DNA from: Spinacia oleracea
Lineage: Eukaryota; Streptophyta; Magnoliopsida; Caryophyllales; Amaranthaceae
NCBI RefSeq assembly: GCF_020520425.1
Contig: NC_079488.1
Location: 90,067,285-90,131,284, forward strand
Direction of reading: 5' to 3'
DNA: 64,000 nt
The notes under the pieces are model-generated. The model had not been told where the DNA came from, ran no database searches, and saw nothing but the letters and a program-made list of their open reading frames with translations. Within the stretch, counting starts at the first letter, position 1. Each line of letters begins with the position of its first letter. Below are positions 48,313 through 59,639 of this stretch, in pieces. The position numbers and the translations under genes are program-made.

Positions 48313-48863
48313 GGCAAATTTGTCAAAAATGACCCTTTATAATTCAAATTTTGCGAGAAGGGATTTTATATAATTTATTTTGTGAAATCACTTTATGTAA
48401 TTTTTTTTGCGAGAAATGGCCTAAGGAAAGTTTCCGGCATTGACTGAGCTTTTCCGACCATTGACTTGCACGTGAGCAGCACGTGTGACTTAAGTTGGCT
48501 AAAAACATTGATTTCCCCGAGTCTTGAATTTTCAAACTTGATTTTATTTCGATTTTTTTTTCAACTTTAGGTTTTAAAGCTTAGAATTTTGAAGGAAAAT
48601 TGGGTGTGATTAGAAAAATAAAGCCAGACGTGTTTCTCACGTGCAAGTCAATGCCCGAAAAAGCTCTGTCAATGCCAGAAACTTGCTTTTGGTTGTCTTT
48701 CGCAAACAAAAATTACATTAAGGTGTGATTTCACAAAAAAATTATATAAGGTTCTTGCTCGCAAAAAAAAAATTACATTAAGGTGTGATTTCATAAAAAC
48801 AATTATATAAGGTCATTTCTCGCAAAATTTGGGTTATAAAAAGTCTTTTTTAGCAAATTTGCC
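48313..48863. mobile_element. Nonautonomous MULE (MULE-MITE) with 9-bp target duplication
   Basis: 551 bp with long imperfect inverted repeats: left GGCAAATTTGTCAAAAATGA, and the right end is the inverse of GGCAAATTTGCTAAAAAAGA. Both arms continue to the shared word CAAATTTTGCGAGAA. It is flanked by a perfect 9-bp direct repeat TTCTTTTTA (48304-48312 and 48864-48872), the hallmark of Mutator transposition. The right arm contains two tandem copies of an ATTACATTAAGGTGTGATTT unit. No coding capacity. Confidence 0.93.
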
Positions 48864-48872
48864 TTCTTTTTA

Positions 48873-51119
48873 TAATATATAATATAAATGTGCATTTTTA
48901 CTAATTTTTTGAGGTATTTGAACTGTCACACTTTTATATTTGAACATTAAATCTATTTCACTTTCTAATGTCGGATTTTCGATAAAAGCAAAAACATTAT
49001 AAATAAACGTAATTTTCATTGTTTAAATAAAAAAGACGGAATTTTAATCCACATTAATTTATCGTTACATCGCATGCATAATACCAAATGTAAAGAATAA
49101 AAGGAACGGAAGGAGTAACTTTTTTTGTGCTGAAGTGCAGTCCGATGTACGAAGTAGTAAGCACATTGAAACCACAAAATCAAACGGAGGTTCAATTAAC
49201 AATTTCTCCAATTTGAAGCGCCATATCCGAAAATCAAAACAAAGTCGAATTAAAAACAAACTTCTTATTTCTACTATTTGGAATACCAATTCCGTTGAGT
49301 GGATTAAGCAATGAACGAGTTTCTTGCCTTGTGTCCACTAGTGACGAGAATGGGAGCTGGCCAACTATTAATTTACCTCATAGGTCACAATTCCGTGACG
49401 GAATTCCAGCGCAGTAAAATAATAAATGATACAGCTAGCGTCATGAACCACAACGACATTCCAAGAGCTTTTAAAGCTTATCATGTTGTTTACTTAATTA
49501 TATGACTCAAACACAACAAGCATGCAACAAACTTTTTATTAAACCTTCCTTTACTTAGTGGATGAAGACCTACCTTGCCGCACAAGTTTTCTTCCTAATT
49601 AGTACAGCCTGATTATGAGCAAGTTGACCATTCCGTTATGTCTATTGACATTAACTTCTATCCCACTCAAGATCACATGAGGGACACAATTAAACTTTTT
49701 ACATGGAGTATTAATTGACAACAGATGTAAATAAATCCTTTCTTTAGCATGAATTAAACAATTAAGTAATTCATACCACATGCTTGCAATATTAAATAAT
49801 GACATACATGCCCTACTAATTAAAATGATTACACAATAATTCATACCACATTCACATATGATATGATGCTACAAGATTTAAAATAACTTCTAGCTTATGC
49901 ATGATACTATACACATAAACACATTTCAAACATGTACGTACCTTGAATAGTTACGTTATAATAGGCGCCACTTTGCCTAAACAATCACCTAGTAAAAGCT
50001 TCTTCTAAAACAAATAATAAATTAATTATTATTCGTACTTTATTAAATTTCTAGCAACTATTTTAAACTTTGAAGTGTCATTAAGAGCTTAAATGATCCT
50101 CCTTTAACCATAATTAAATAGTATATATAAACCATAGGTTAAATATGCATTTAAACTATTAAAAATATATACTTTTAGGGCTTAAAACATGCATAAACGT
50201 TATATTTAATAAATGGTTTTTCATGAAATGTCCATGAGTTTTGCCATAATTCACCAACTACCCCCCGGATTTCACTAACACATAAAATACCCCAAATACC
50301 CTTACTTTTAATGCGACATTAGTGCTCCGTTAGCCCAAACTTCAAACTCACCAATACTCCTATTTTTAATCTTATTTCACCAAATACCCCTATTTGGAAA
50401 CTTAATTCACCAAATACCCATATCTTTAAAGTACCTATTTTGATGTTCAACGACTAGTTTAGTCTTTGAAAATGTAGTCGTTGGTTATTCTTTGCATATT
50501 AAATACACATATTCTGCATGGTTCATGTGGTTGAGCAATTGTTGTGTTATCTGAAATAAATAATGTAATTTTTTTTATGTTATCTCTTTTTTTAGTAATA
50601 TTTTCTTTTGTTCGCTTTAATGATCAAATAATTGGATTTGTTATAATTTATAACGATAATTATCCAAACTCTTTTGTATTTTGCCACCCATTTTTATCAT
50701 ATCATTCAGGCCTTCAATTCTTTTTTCGTGCTATGATTAACTTAATTGTGCAATATTTTAAAATATTTTCTATTTCGGTAGAAAGTGAGTTCTTTCATCT
50801 TGAAATCGAAATAATATCACTTAATTGAAAAATGAAGTGGTTCTGCCGCATATTCATTAACAATTTATAGATGAAAAAAAAATGGAAGAAAAGAAAGTAT
50901 TTATTCATTTTGAGTCTATTTTCTGGGCTTTTCCTCATCCGTCTAGAGATATATAAATTCTCTAGGTCATAACCTACCTGTATTCTGTAATATGTACTCC
51001 TCATCAATAAAACTTTTCCCCCATCTGCATGTGAACGTAGCTGACACATTATTAGTGAACCACATTAAATCTATGTGTTCTTTATTTACGTTGTTTATAA
51101 TCTTTAATTTCTTGTTTCA
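48873..51119. other. AT-rich intergenic sequence with old repeat remnants
   Basis: No supported gene. An LTR-like remnant (49850-50220) is described separately. The interval 50230-50480 has several near-repeats of an AATACCCC/CACCAAATACC word. Small open frames are not protein-like. Confidence 0.5.
49850..50220. repeat. Diverged LTR fragment related to the 2.85-kb LTR
   Basis: ACATGTACGTACCTTG ... AATAGG(CG)CCACTTTG ... CTTCTAAAACAAATAATAA follows the order of 38310-38420 of the LTR (GTATGTACGTACCTTG, AATAGGCCACTTTAAC, GTCTAAAACAACCAACAAATAAT). It continues with similar but weakly alignable AT-rich sequence. It is much older than the complete element. Confidence 0.55.
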
Positions 51120-51127
51120 TTTATAAC

Positions 51128-51811
51128 CAGGCCCGGCCCTAGGGGGTAGGCGAGGGGTGCGACCGCCTAGGGCCCAAGGCGAAAAGGGCCCAAAATAATT
51201 GTCTATCCAGTAATTTAGTACTAGTAATAAACAACACATTAAATACACATGTTATTTCCTTGGCCTAGGTAGAAAGTAACTTCAAAAGTTTTGATATCTA
51301 CTAGAGGCCTAGGGTTCGATACCCCTTACTAACTCTTTTCTTTTATTTTTATTTTTGTGTTTTACGTTGAGTTTATGTACGTAGTATGTGACTTTTAGTA
51401 CTCAGTTATAATTGATATAACTATATGTGAGCAAAAAAATGCTTATTTGATGGACTATGGGTTTATAAGTTTTAAAATAGATAAGCATTTTAATGAAGAC
51501 AAAATTAACTGATATTTTTATATGCTCAAAATGAACCTTTATTTAAAAAAAATATCTCTTTACGCATATTAATTATCTTGTAATTACGTGAGTATTTATT
51601 TTATTGAAATATTTCAACAAATCGACTAGAGCCGTGTTTTGAAATTCTAGGATCATGCAAAGGAGATATAATAAGTTTTAATTGATTTGAATTCAACAAT
51701 ATAATGGATTTCACAAAAAAAAAAAAAAAATTTTAGTAAAGACGTATTATTTTGGAAGGGCCCAAATCCCTTATTTCGCCTAGGGCCCTCAAAATGTCAG
51801 GACCGGGCTTG
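51128..51811. mobile_element. hAT-type nonautonomous element
   Basis: 684 bp. The left end is CAGGCCCGGCCCTAG and the right end the inverse of CAAGCCCGGTCCTGA. Flanks are TTTATAAC (51120-51127) and GTTATAAC (51812-51819), an 8-bp duplication with one mismatch, as for hAT elements. GGGCCC-containing subterminal repeats occur at both ends. No transposase remains. Confidence 0.85.
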
Positions 51812-51819
51812 GTTATAAC

Positions 51820-52150
51820 ATGGTACTATAAAAAGAGTGAAACAAAAAGCGGAAATAGCGATACTATTGACGAAGAGCAATGCATGTAAAGACAAATAGA
51901 CAATAGCTAGTATCTTCTCCATTTTTAGTGCTGGTGTATATTGAAGTATGATTGTTAAGTTAGATATGGTAAGACCTACGCTGCTGTCTGTATGTTCGCT
52001 CAGGACTCAAGAGCAGCTTGATGATTCATCATTGAATAGCTAGGCAAGACATGTTCATGTATTTTTATACGAGGCGAAACTTACAAATTCCGCGGAATTT
52101 GAACGCGTCCAAATCCTCCTAGCTAATTCAAGTTTTAACAAGAATCCATG
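51820..52150. other. Intergenic sequence, nothing recognised
   Basis: No gene or element signature seen in this stretch. Confidence 0.4.
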
Positions 52151-52153
52151 TTA

Positions 52154-52248
52154 GGCCCTGTTCTTTTTGGCTTTATTTCAGTTTCAGGACTTATTTCGCA
52201 GTTTAGTTAAGTTCAAAATCATTCAGTTCAACTCTAAAGAACAGGGCC
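52154..52248. mobile_element. PIF/Harbinger (Tourist-like) MITE
   Basis: 95 bp with a perfect TTA duplication (52151-52153 and 52249-52251) and inverted ends GGCCCTGTTCTTT / AAAGAACAGGGCC, 13 bases and perfect. The very short body makes it almost a bare hairpin. Confidence 0.9.
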
Positions 52249-52587
52249 TTACTCGATCTCTTACTGTAACTACCATCTTGAAAAATACTGTAAGCTATTT
52301 GAAGTTGTCAGTGTTGTCCCTGATTTTCATCTGTACGTCAACCGATCATATGAAACCTACAAATTCAAACTGATTAAGCTTTTAATTAATTACTCCAGTT
52401 ACTCACATGTCGCCAATATGGTAAATTTAAGTTGTTGGAAAATATCTGATTGACAGATTGAAGGAAGGTATAAGTTGTTTAAATTGGAATGAGCCTACTT
52501 GGTTAATATATTAATAATCAAAGACTAGCACATAACACTTTATTAATTACTAGATCTGAGAAAGAATGTTAAGACCATCCGTTAGTT

Positions 52588-52905
52588 GCTGAGAGCAAGG
52601 CTGCTCTCTTTGGCCTCAAGAAAGCTAAGCAATGTGGTCTGCTTGGTGTAATCTTGGAGTCTGACTCTGAATCTCTTTTTAGGAAAATGAGTAAGGTTCT
52701 TTTATGTTTTCTCTCGTTGATAGCATTTTAGAGGATATAGCCTCGAGATTTTAATTTTTTAAGTTGGTCGCATACTAGAAGAGATGGGAATAGTGTAGCC
52801 CATCATCTTGCAAGGGTAGTGCCGGTCGGAGTAGAACAAAGTTGGGATAGTCACTTACCTAGTGAAGTATCTCCCTATGTATTGATGGATTCTCTTTCGA
52901 TTTAA
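52588..52905 (+). pseudogene. RNase H-like domain fragment of a LINE/retroelement
   Basis: The plus strand reads AALFGLKKAKQCGLLGVILESDS, a gap with stops and a frame change, then TRRDGNSVAHHLAR. These are the two most conserved pieces of the plant RVT_3/RNase H-like domain found at the end of LINE-type proteins. Too short and broken to function. Confidence 0.7.
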
Positions 52906-53169
52906 TATATGCACTAACCTCTTTCCCAATATCTCAGAAAAATGTAATGCTTCATTTGGAAATGGGGGTAAACCAAATATAGCATCAATTAATCAGCATC
53001 ACCACTTGGGTAGCAACGGTAAAAAGGGGATAAACAAAGATAATTTACCTAGAAAAAACCCAAAAGGAAGCTTTACATAGAAAACTCTAGCATACCTAGC
53101 TAATTGAAGAATAGAAATCTTAGTATGAGTTGAAAAAGTAATGAAATCATAAAAGAAGAAACAAAACTG

Positions 53170-53211
53170 ATGAGATTAGATGAGATGAGATGAGATGAGA
53201 TGAGATGAGAT
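53170..53211. repeat. (GATGA)n microsatellite
   Basis: About eight units of a GATGA pentamer lie five bases beyond the stop codon of the receptor-like kinase gene, so within its 3' UTR. Confidence 0.9.
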
Positions 53212-53215
53212 ATCC

Positions 53216-56200
53216 TCAAATGCTTAGATTCTCTTCCCTCGGCAAGCTCTGAACAGTATCAGACCATCTTCCAGGTGAATGATCACTGCTATTATTGGAT
53301 GATACATGTGCTTCTACCCTAGTTTCTCTTATCATCTTCAATACCTGTTTCATATCAGGCCGATTGTCTGGAGTAATAGCAACACAAGTCATTGCAATAT
53401 TCAAAAGAGCACTAAGTTTCTCTTCAGAGGTCTCATTTCCAGAACTTCCTTCACCAGATTCAGTCTCCTCTTCTCTCACAGACCTTACCCATTTTGGAAT
53501 GTCAGCCCCATGTTGTTGAACAAGGTCTTGAAATGGTGTTTTACCCGTCATTAGTTCTAGTAATAGGACCCCAAAACTGTAAACATCAGCTTCTTTTGTT
53601 GGTAATCTTCTATTGTCTCTGCATTCAGGTGCTCTATAGAAAAGGGATGCGGCACTAGGTTCTTCATTGGATTCTGGATTTCTGAATGTTTGAAGTCCAT
53701 AATCCGTCAGACAAGACTCAAAATCTGATCCAAGAAGGACATTTGATGATTTCAAGTTCCCGTGGATTAGTTCACAGTTTTCATGAATGTAAACAAGCCC
53801 AGTTGCCAAGTCTTCTGCTATTTTAAGACAAGATGTCCAATGTAGTGGTTTTCCACCTCCTGAAGGTCTATTGCCTGATAAATAACCACTTTAATGAGTG
53901 ACCAACGTATAATACGAGTAAAGCGTAGAAGATAGATGAAACTAAAGATGGCTGTGCGACGGCACGGCACGGCCCGAAGCCCGACCACAAAGTCTTGGGC
54001 CGGGCCTGGGCCTTAATGTTTCGGAAAAGGCACGACACGACTCAACCCGACACGACAAAGCACGTAAATTTTTGTAAAATTAGCCTTAGGCACGATGGCC
54101 CGGCACGAATGCCTGTGGGCTCATGTCGAGCCTAGACTTTGTTTTGAACTTTTCAACCCGGCCCGGCCCGATACAATGCGGCCCTAGATTGGACCCGAAC
54201 CGGTTAAGCCCACGGCCCGTGGGCTCGGCACGAAGCCCGACCCGCCCACGGCCATCTTTAGATGAAAGTGACCAAAATGAGTGGGCAGGAAAAGGAAGCA
54301 AGCGCACGGCCACGCTGGAAAGTAAAGTTAAAGAGTCTAGAAAAACACGAGGAAAAAGACATTTAAATCACCCCTCTGACAAGATACCCATGTTGAATTA
54401 AACACAAGGAAATAAAAAGGAATGGTCAAAACTACTCAAATGAATGGTCTACATTACAATATCCATAAAACTAACTAACAATTATTTTGAATTAAACATA
54501 AATGACAGCTACTCGTGCTACTGAATGCAAACATATAAAGCAAATAATGCCAATAAATAACAGAGATAAGGAATAATAGAGACCTACTGTAATACCGCTG
54601 CTTTCTAAACTCAAATGCTGAAAATTATAGACTACTAAACTACAATTATTTCATATAGTCTATTACTATGAATCACATGAATTTAGGTACTTTTATAATG
54701 ATTGAATTGTGTGTTACGGAGTACTCCTTCTATCCGCTTTTTTATCGCCCTATGGAAAACACTTCACTTTTAAAGTTTTAAGAACTACGAGTAATTGGCA
54801 TCCGTGCAATATACGATTTCATTAAAAAAAAATTAACAATTAGGTTATTCGAATGTTATATTAATATGAGCGGTAATGGATAATTTCAAAACGGACAAAG
54901 ACTCCTTTCGTCCCTTTTTGTTAACAATATGATTGAATTGTGTGTTACGGAGTACTCCTTTCATCCCTTTACTTTATTAAGAATTGGTGTAAATAATGCA
55001 TATGGCTAATAAGTAGTAAAGTGTTTCTCATGAGGAAAGAGAAATCAAGTAGAAAATTTTACCATATAAGGTATGAAGCAATTTTAAAAAAATATCCCAA
55101 AAAAATAAATGAGACAAACATAGAGGGACGGATGGAGAATGAGATTGAGCCACTACAAGAGTACCAGGCGTACCAGCCTAGTAGGAAGGGAGAAGAAAGT
55201 CTAATATGAACCACATCTGTCCACATGCATTTCAACTTTTTTAGGATACCATAAACATTTAACCCTTCGACCACTTGGCGCAATGATTCACAAGTGTTGA
55301 TTCCAATATTGGTAAATTTTGTATTATAAAATACAAAAAATAACTAGAAATTTCAAGCAGGCTGCTCATTATTGGAGTGATTTTAATAAACCAGTCCAAC
55401 TCAAATTTAAATTAGGTTAAATTGTTTTTTACCACCTATACAAATTGACAAATTGTTTTTACCACCTACAAAAATAAAAAATTGTTTTTTACCACCTAAA
55501 AATAAAATAAAAATTATCTTTTACCTCCTCTTAACTATAAAATGGATGAAAATGCATGAGAATTAATGAGAAGCAAGGGAAAATTGAAGCTTATATATAT
55601 GAAAACGTGAGAGAAGAGAAGGAAATAAAAAATATAGTCGTTGAAATGACGCATAACATTTCCGTCCATATTTCCGGTTAAGAGGTGGTAAAAAACAATT
55701 TATATTTTATTTTTGGTGGTAAAAAACAATTTATCAAATTTTTTAGGTGGTAATTTTTTTTTTATCAATCATTAGAATACAAACTAATTACTCCGTATAA
55801 GGTTAATTAGCTTAAAATCTTATGTGGCATGAAAAAGTAATTTGACAATTATTAGGTTACTTGTGTCAATATTCTAAAGTATACTCCATTTTTAAAGTAT
55901 ATTTTAGTAGTCACAATTACTATTAACGTATCTTTTTAGAAGTCATAATTCCATTTTTAGTAACTTTTACGCCCATTCTCCAATTAATTTTTTTAATTCT
56001 TTACTATCTTATGTACTTAAATCATATGGAGTAAAAAATTCCATATTTTTGCAAATTTTACACCCCACTAATTTTTAATACTACTTGGTATTTCATTATA
56101 GTCAATTTACTCACTCGCATCATCATTATATCAAATTTAACTATATTTCAGATACGGAGGAGTAACATTAATCAGACATCGCATCAGTATTTAATGACCT

Positions 56201-57699
56201 TCTATGAAAACATCATTTAAAGAAAAACTATGTAAATTAAAATATTAATCGAAAAGCAATTAAATTGAATGCTTGCAAATAGATTTAGCCAAAATAAATT
56301 AGTTGTGAATATATTAAACAGAAAAAATGAAGAGAAACGACAGAGTAAATGAGAAAAAGCGCCGGAAAAACGTACCGTGGACAAGGGAGAAGAGACTGCC
56401 GTTGGGAAAATAATCAAAAACCAACAAACGTTCTTCCTTAGCCTGAAAATAAGCTCTTAATGGCACAATATTTGGATGATTTAATTTCCCCAAAACCTCT
56501 AATTGTGTCCTAAATTCCTCCAATTTAGGGTACCTTGAATCTTTCAATCTTTTTACCGTCACAATGTAACCTGATTCCATCACTGCTTTATATGTACTTC
56601 CAATTGTACCCCTCCCTAACGTCTCTGCCGACGCTTTCAACAAATCTTCCAAATTGTAATTCATCACTTCACCTAAAAACACTAGCTTCCCTAACTTATC
56701 CCCCTCCCATGAAAACCCTCCTTTTCTCTCTCCACCACCACCACCACCACCACCACCACCACCAGATGGTTCCCCTTTTTCCCTCTCTGTTGTCGCCATC
56801 GCTGCCGATACCCCTCGTTCTTCAGTCGGCGGTTCTTTCTTATCTGTTTGAACTCCCCTCCGCCGCCGCCTTGTGCGCAAGAAGATGATTAGTCCGAGGG
56901 AGAGGAGTAAGATGGCTATTCCGCCGCAGATTGCTCCGATGATGATCTTAGCCTGGGTAGATAGACCGTGACGGTGTCGCCGCTTCGGTGGGAGAATCGA
57001 CATTGCCGGGCTTAATGCCGGCGAAAGAGGGTTACACTCTGTATTATCAATCTGTGCGCCACAGAGGTTTAGGTTGTTCAGAAAAGATGATTTGTTGAAC
57101 TGTGACAACGCTGTCGTATTGGGGATTAACCCCACAAGATGATTATTCGATACATTGAAGAATCTGAGTGTTGTTTGGTTCAGTGATGGAACTTCACCGC
57201 TGAACATGTTGTTTTCCAAATACATCATATACAACCTCGGTAACTGTGTTATTGAGGCGGGGATCGCACCGGAGAGTTTATTATCTGACAATACAATGAT
57301 CTTGAGGCGGTGGAGCGAGGTAAGAGACTCCGGGAATGGTCCCGTGAATTGGTTGAGATTGAGGTAGATCACTTTGAGATTTACAAGTTCTGACAAATCG
57401 GGGATTCTGCCGGTTAAGTTGTTTGATTTTAGACTGAGGACACGGAGTTCAGTGAGGAGAGAGAGTGTAGCGCCGCCAATGGTGCCGCTGAGGGCGGTGT
57501 TTTCCACTACGAGCTTCGAAACTCGACCTCTCTTGCATTCCCTGACTCCTTCCCATGTGCAGGGGTCGGAACCCTGCTTCCATTGAAGGTTATCTAATGG
57601 ATCAATTTCAGCTTTCAAATCTAACAATGCTTTAGCATCATTATTTTGCGCCATTGAGGAACTCAAAATCATTGACAAGATCACAAAAATCAATGCCAT
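53216..57699 (-). CDS. LRR receptor-like pseudokinase, LRR-III (At1g60630-like)
   Basis: Two exons: 57699-56376 and 53874-53216, GT-AG intron, phase kept (G|GC), 660 residues. Layout: signal peptide (about 1-17), LRR N-terminal cap with the CTW...C pair (47-55), five to six leucine-rich repeats (about 60-195), a single transmembrane helix (252-274) followed by an RTRRRRR stop-transfer, an 11-glycine tract (313-323), then the kinase domain. The glycine-rich loop is GRGTIG (362-367), the ATP-site Lys is K383 in VKRLK, the catalytic HRD is replaced by HGN (479-481), and DFG is DYG (499-501). Loss of the catalytic Asp is characteristic of this subfamily, so it most likely signals by scaffolding at the plasma membrane. 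The intron interrupts the kinase domain after VHG, the usual place in LRR-III genes. The start ATG is the first in frame and directly begins the signal peptide. Confidence 0.95.
53943..54260. mobile_element. hAT-type MITE
   Basis: 318 bp, GC-rich. Inverted ends are TAAAGATGGCTGTG and the inverse of TAAAGATGGCCGTG. Flanks are GATGAAAC (53935-53942) and GATGAAAG (54261-54268), an 8-bp duplication with one mismatch. The interior is full of GGCACGG / GGCCCGG words, so GC content is far above its neighbours. Confidence 0.87.
55421..55765. repeat. Foldback-like inverted repeat with tandem arm units
   Basis: The left arm has three copies of TTGTTTTT(T)ACCACCT (55422, 55453, 55482) plus a degenerate fourth. 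The right arm has three inverted copies (AGGTGGTAAAAAACAA-type at 55682, 55713 and 55744). The centre, about 150 bp, is unrelated AT-rich DNA. The arrangement resembles Foldback/MULE-type miniature elements. Confidence 0.75.
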
Positions 57700-57740
57700 T
57701 TTTATTTCTTTGAAATGGAATTGAAGAATGGGTTGTATGA

Positions 57741-57750
57741 CTTATATAAG
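57741..57750 (-). promoter_or_regulatory. Candidate TATA box of the receptor-like kinase gene
   Basis: CTTATATAAG, a self-complementary TATA word, lies about 42 bases upstream of the ATG at 57699. A start site 25-30 bases on would leave a 5' leader of only about 15-20 bases, so an upstream promoter remains possible. Confidence 0.45.
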
Positions 57751-57751
57751 C

Positions 57752-58456
57752 TAGAAAGTTTTGACTATTATTGGGTTATTTTTGGCAATGATTTCCCTTC
57801 CTCGTTTCGTCGAGGCAGCATGAGAGCATTAGACAGCATTGGAGAGTGAAATTTGAATTGGACGAATATGAGAGTATTAATACAAAATGGAAGAAAGAAG
57901 CAATCACTATCTAAAGCGACTGATTAGTGTAGTAAGTGAAGGGATGATACTAACTTGAGATCTATACATTATTGATTCAAAACTAACAAATGGTCCCATT
58001 TTAGGGGGTTTAACGAAGTTTAAAAAGAGGGATTAGTTGTTGAAGTAGCTGAGGAAAAAACTCAGGAAATGGTTTGGGAGAGAGAGAAAGACAGAGAGTA
58101 TTGTGCCTTATGTTCGTCCATTGGAGGAGTGATGACTGATGAGTGAGTTTGGTTGGAAGAAGTAGGTATGAGAGTTAACATGGGAGTTAACTCTTTCTCA
58201 GCTAACTGTTTCTTCAAAATTAACAAAATGGTGACTGTGTGTATGTCCGGAATTAATGATCGCATACAGTGTACTAGTTCTATATACACGTTATGCGTAC
58301 AAAAATATATAAAAAGGAAAATAATTAGTCTTATATGCACGTTATGCGTACGAAAATATATAAAAAGCAAAATAACGTCATGTGAAAAAGTTATTGGCAA
58401 AGTTTATCTAAAGAAAAAGTAGACATCAAAACACTTTAGCAAACGTTGTATATTAC
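57752..58456. other. Upstream region of the receptor-like kinase gene
   Basis: About 700 bases of likely promoter. A near-repeat TACACGTTATGCGTAC / GCACGTTATGCGTAC.AAAATATATAAAAAG lies at 58284-58318 and 58336-58370. No other gene is visible. Confidence 0.45.
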
Positions 58457-58680
58457 TCCATCTGTTCCACAATACTCGCAACAGTTAACCGGACACATAG
58501 TTTTAGGTGGGGAATTGAAAATTCAAGGATATGAATAAACTAAGTTGCAAGTGGATGAGTGGGGATATTTTTTTATTGTTTCACGAACTAGGACAGTGGG
58601 TCATAGACAGGGAGAAATAATAAATACGTGTGATCGTTTACCAAAAATAGGAGTTTTGCAAGTATTCAGGAACTAACGAA
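58457..58680. mobile_element. Stowaway-like MITE remnant
   Basis: Starts CTCCATCTGTTCCACAATAC after TA and ends near GCAAGTATTCAGGAAC, a diverged inverted repeat. A related end (GTGAGTATTCTGGAACAGGG, about 59616-59635) and matching interior words (GGGAGAAATAATAAA, ACCAAAAATA) lie on the far side of the CCATGG cluster, so a second copy or a split copy is present. Confidence 0.5.
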
Positions 58681-58683
58681 GTC

Positions 58684-59010
58684 TCCACCATGGTGCGAGC
58701 TCAAACAACAGAACGAGCTTAAACTGCAGAAGTCTCTACCATGGTAGAGATCTTCGTTTTAAGCTTCCACCATGGTAGAAGCTCAAACAACAGAAGTCTC
58801 CACCATGGTGCGAGCTCAAAACGAAAAAGTCTAAGTAATATTTTTCGGAATCATTATTTCAAATTCAACAATAATTAAAATCGAATTAATATGCAGGCTT
58901 CTTCATTTTAAGCTTCCACCATGGTAGATACTTCTGCAATTTGAGTTCCTACCATGGTACGAGCTTAAACTGCAGAAGTCTCTACCATGGTGGAAGCTTA
59001 AAATGAAGAA
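58684..59010. repeat. Cluster of CCATGG palindromes in repeated units
   Basis: Seven CCATGG sites lie near 58688, 58739, 58769, 58803, 58919, 58951 and 58985, each inside a longer near-palindrome such as CTCCACCATGGTGCGAG. Repeat words GAAGTCTC(C/T)ACCATGG and CGAGCT(C/T)AAAC alternate in both orientations. The outermost right-hand pair, CTTCATTTTAAGCTTCCACC near 58900 and its complement ending at 59008, is a nearly perfect inverted repeat of about 28 bp. Confidence 0.85.
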
Positions 59011-59639
59011 GCCTCTGAAAGTTTTGCCGGACAAAAAAAAGTTTATCTCTTGGGATGACGTGGATGTCCCCCGGGATGACTCGTACATGTAAGAATTTTG
59101 ACGCATTTTTTTACCGGATATTTGCATCGCCGGAAAAAGTGCTTGTTGGAGTGGTGGAAGCCGCCGAATTTCAGATCGCCGGAATTTTGGCCGGAGGTCC
59201 GGTCGGAGTGGTGGCTGCCGGAATGTTGGAAGGTTGAAGGTGGGTTGTAAGGTTGAAGGTAAGTTGTAACTTGTAAGGTTGGAGGTAAGATGGTGAGTGA
59301 AAGTAAGGTGAAAGTTAAAAATATGAAGGGGTAAATATTAGGAGGGGCAGTTAGGACATTTAATAGGGCGGGTGAGTAATAGTGGGGCGGGGTTTAGTAA
59401 GCCCCCGAGGAAATTGGTCCTTTACTTTTGTTGGTTGGTGAGGGTGTGGGATGGGGGGTATTTGGGGTATTAGTTTTTTTATTATTGTTGCACAACTTAC
59501 TAAATATTTGTGGGGATCATTAGCGAGGGAGAAATAATAAAATAAGTGTGGTCCCTTACCAAAAATATATAGAAGTATTGCAAATATCCAGGGACGACCG
59601 AATAAATCAAGTGTTGTGAGTATTCTGGAACAGGGAAAA
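59011..59639. other. Repeat-derived intergenic sequence
   Basis: 59100-59290 contains GCCGGAA/GGTTGAAGGTAAG near-repeats (TTGTAAGGTTGAAGGT twice). 59400-59635 contains the second Stowaway-like end. No gene supported. Confidence 0.4.

Larger units (their letters stand above)
53875..56375 (-). other. 2.5-kb intron of the receptor-like kinase gene
   Basis: Holds a hAT MITE (53943-54260), a foldback-like inverted repeat (55421-55765) and a 31-base direct repeat (ATTGAATTGTGTGTTACGGA..., 54699-54729 and 54929-54960). No coding sequence seen. Confidence 0.7.

Noticed and set aside
58153-58422. Small open frame upstream of the receptor kinase gene
   Set aside because: Built on a duplicated noncoding word (GTTATGCGTAC); no protein-like features.
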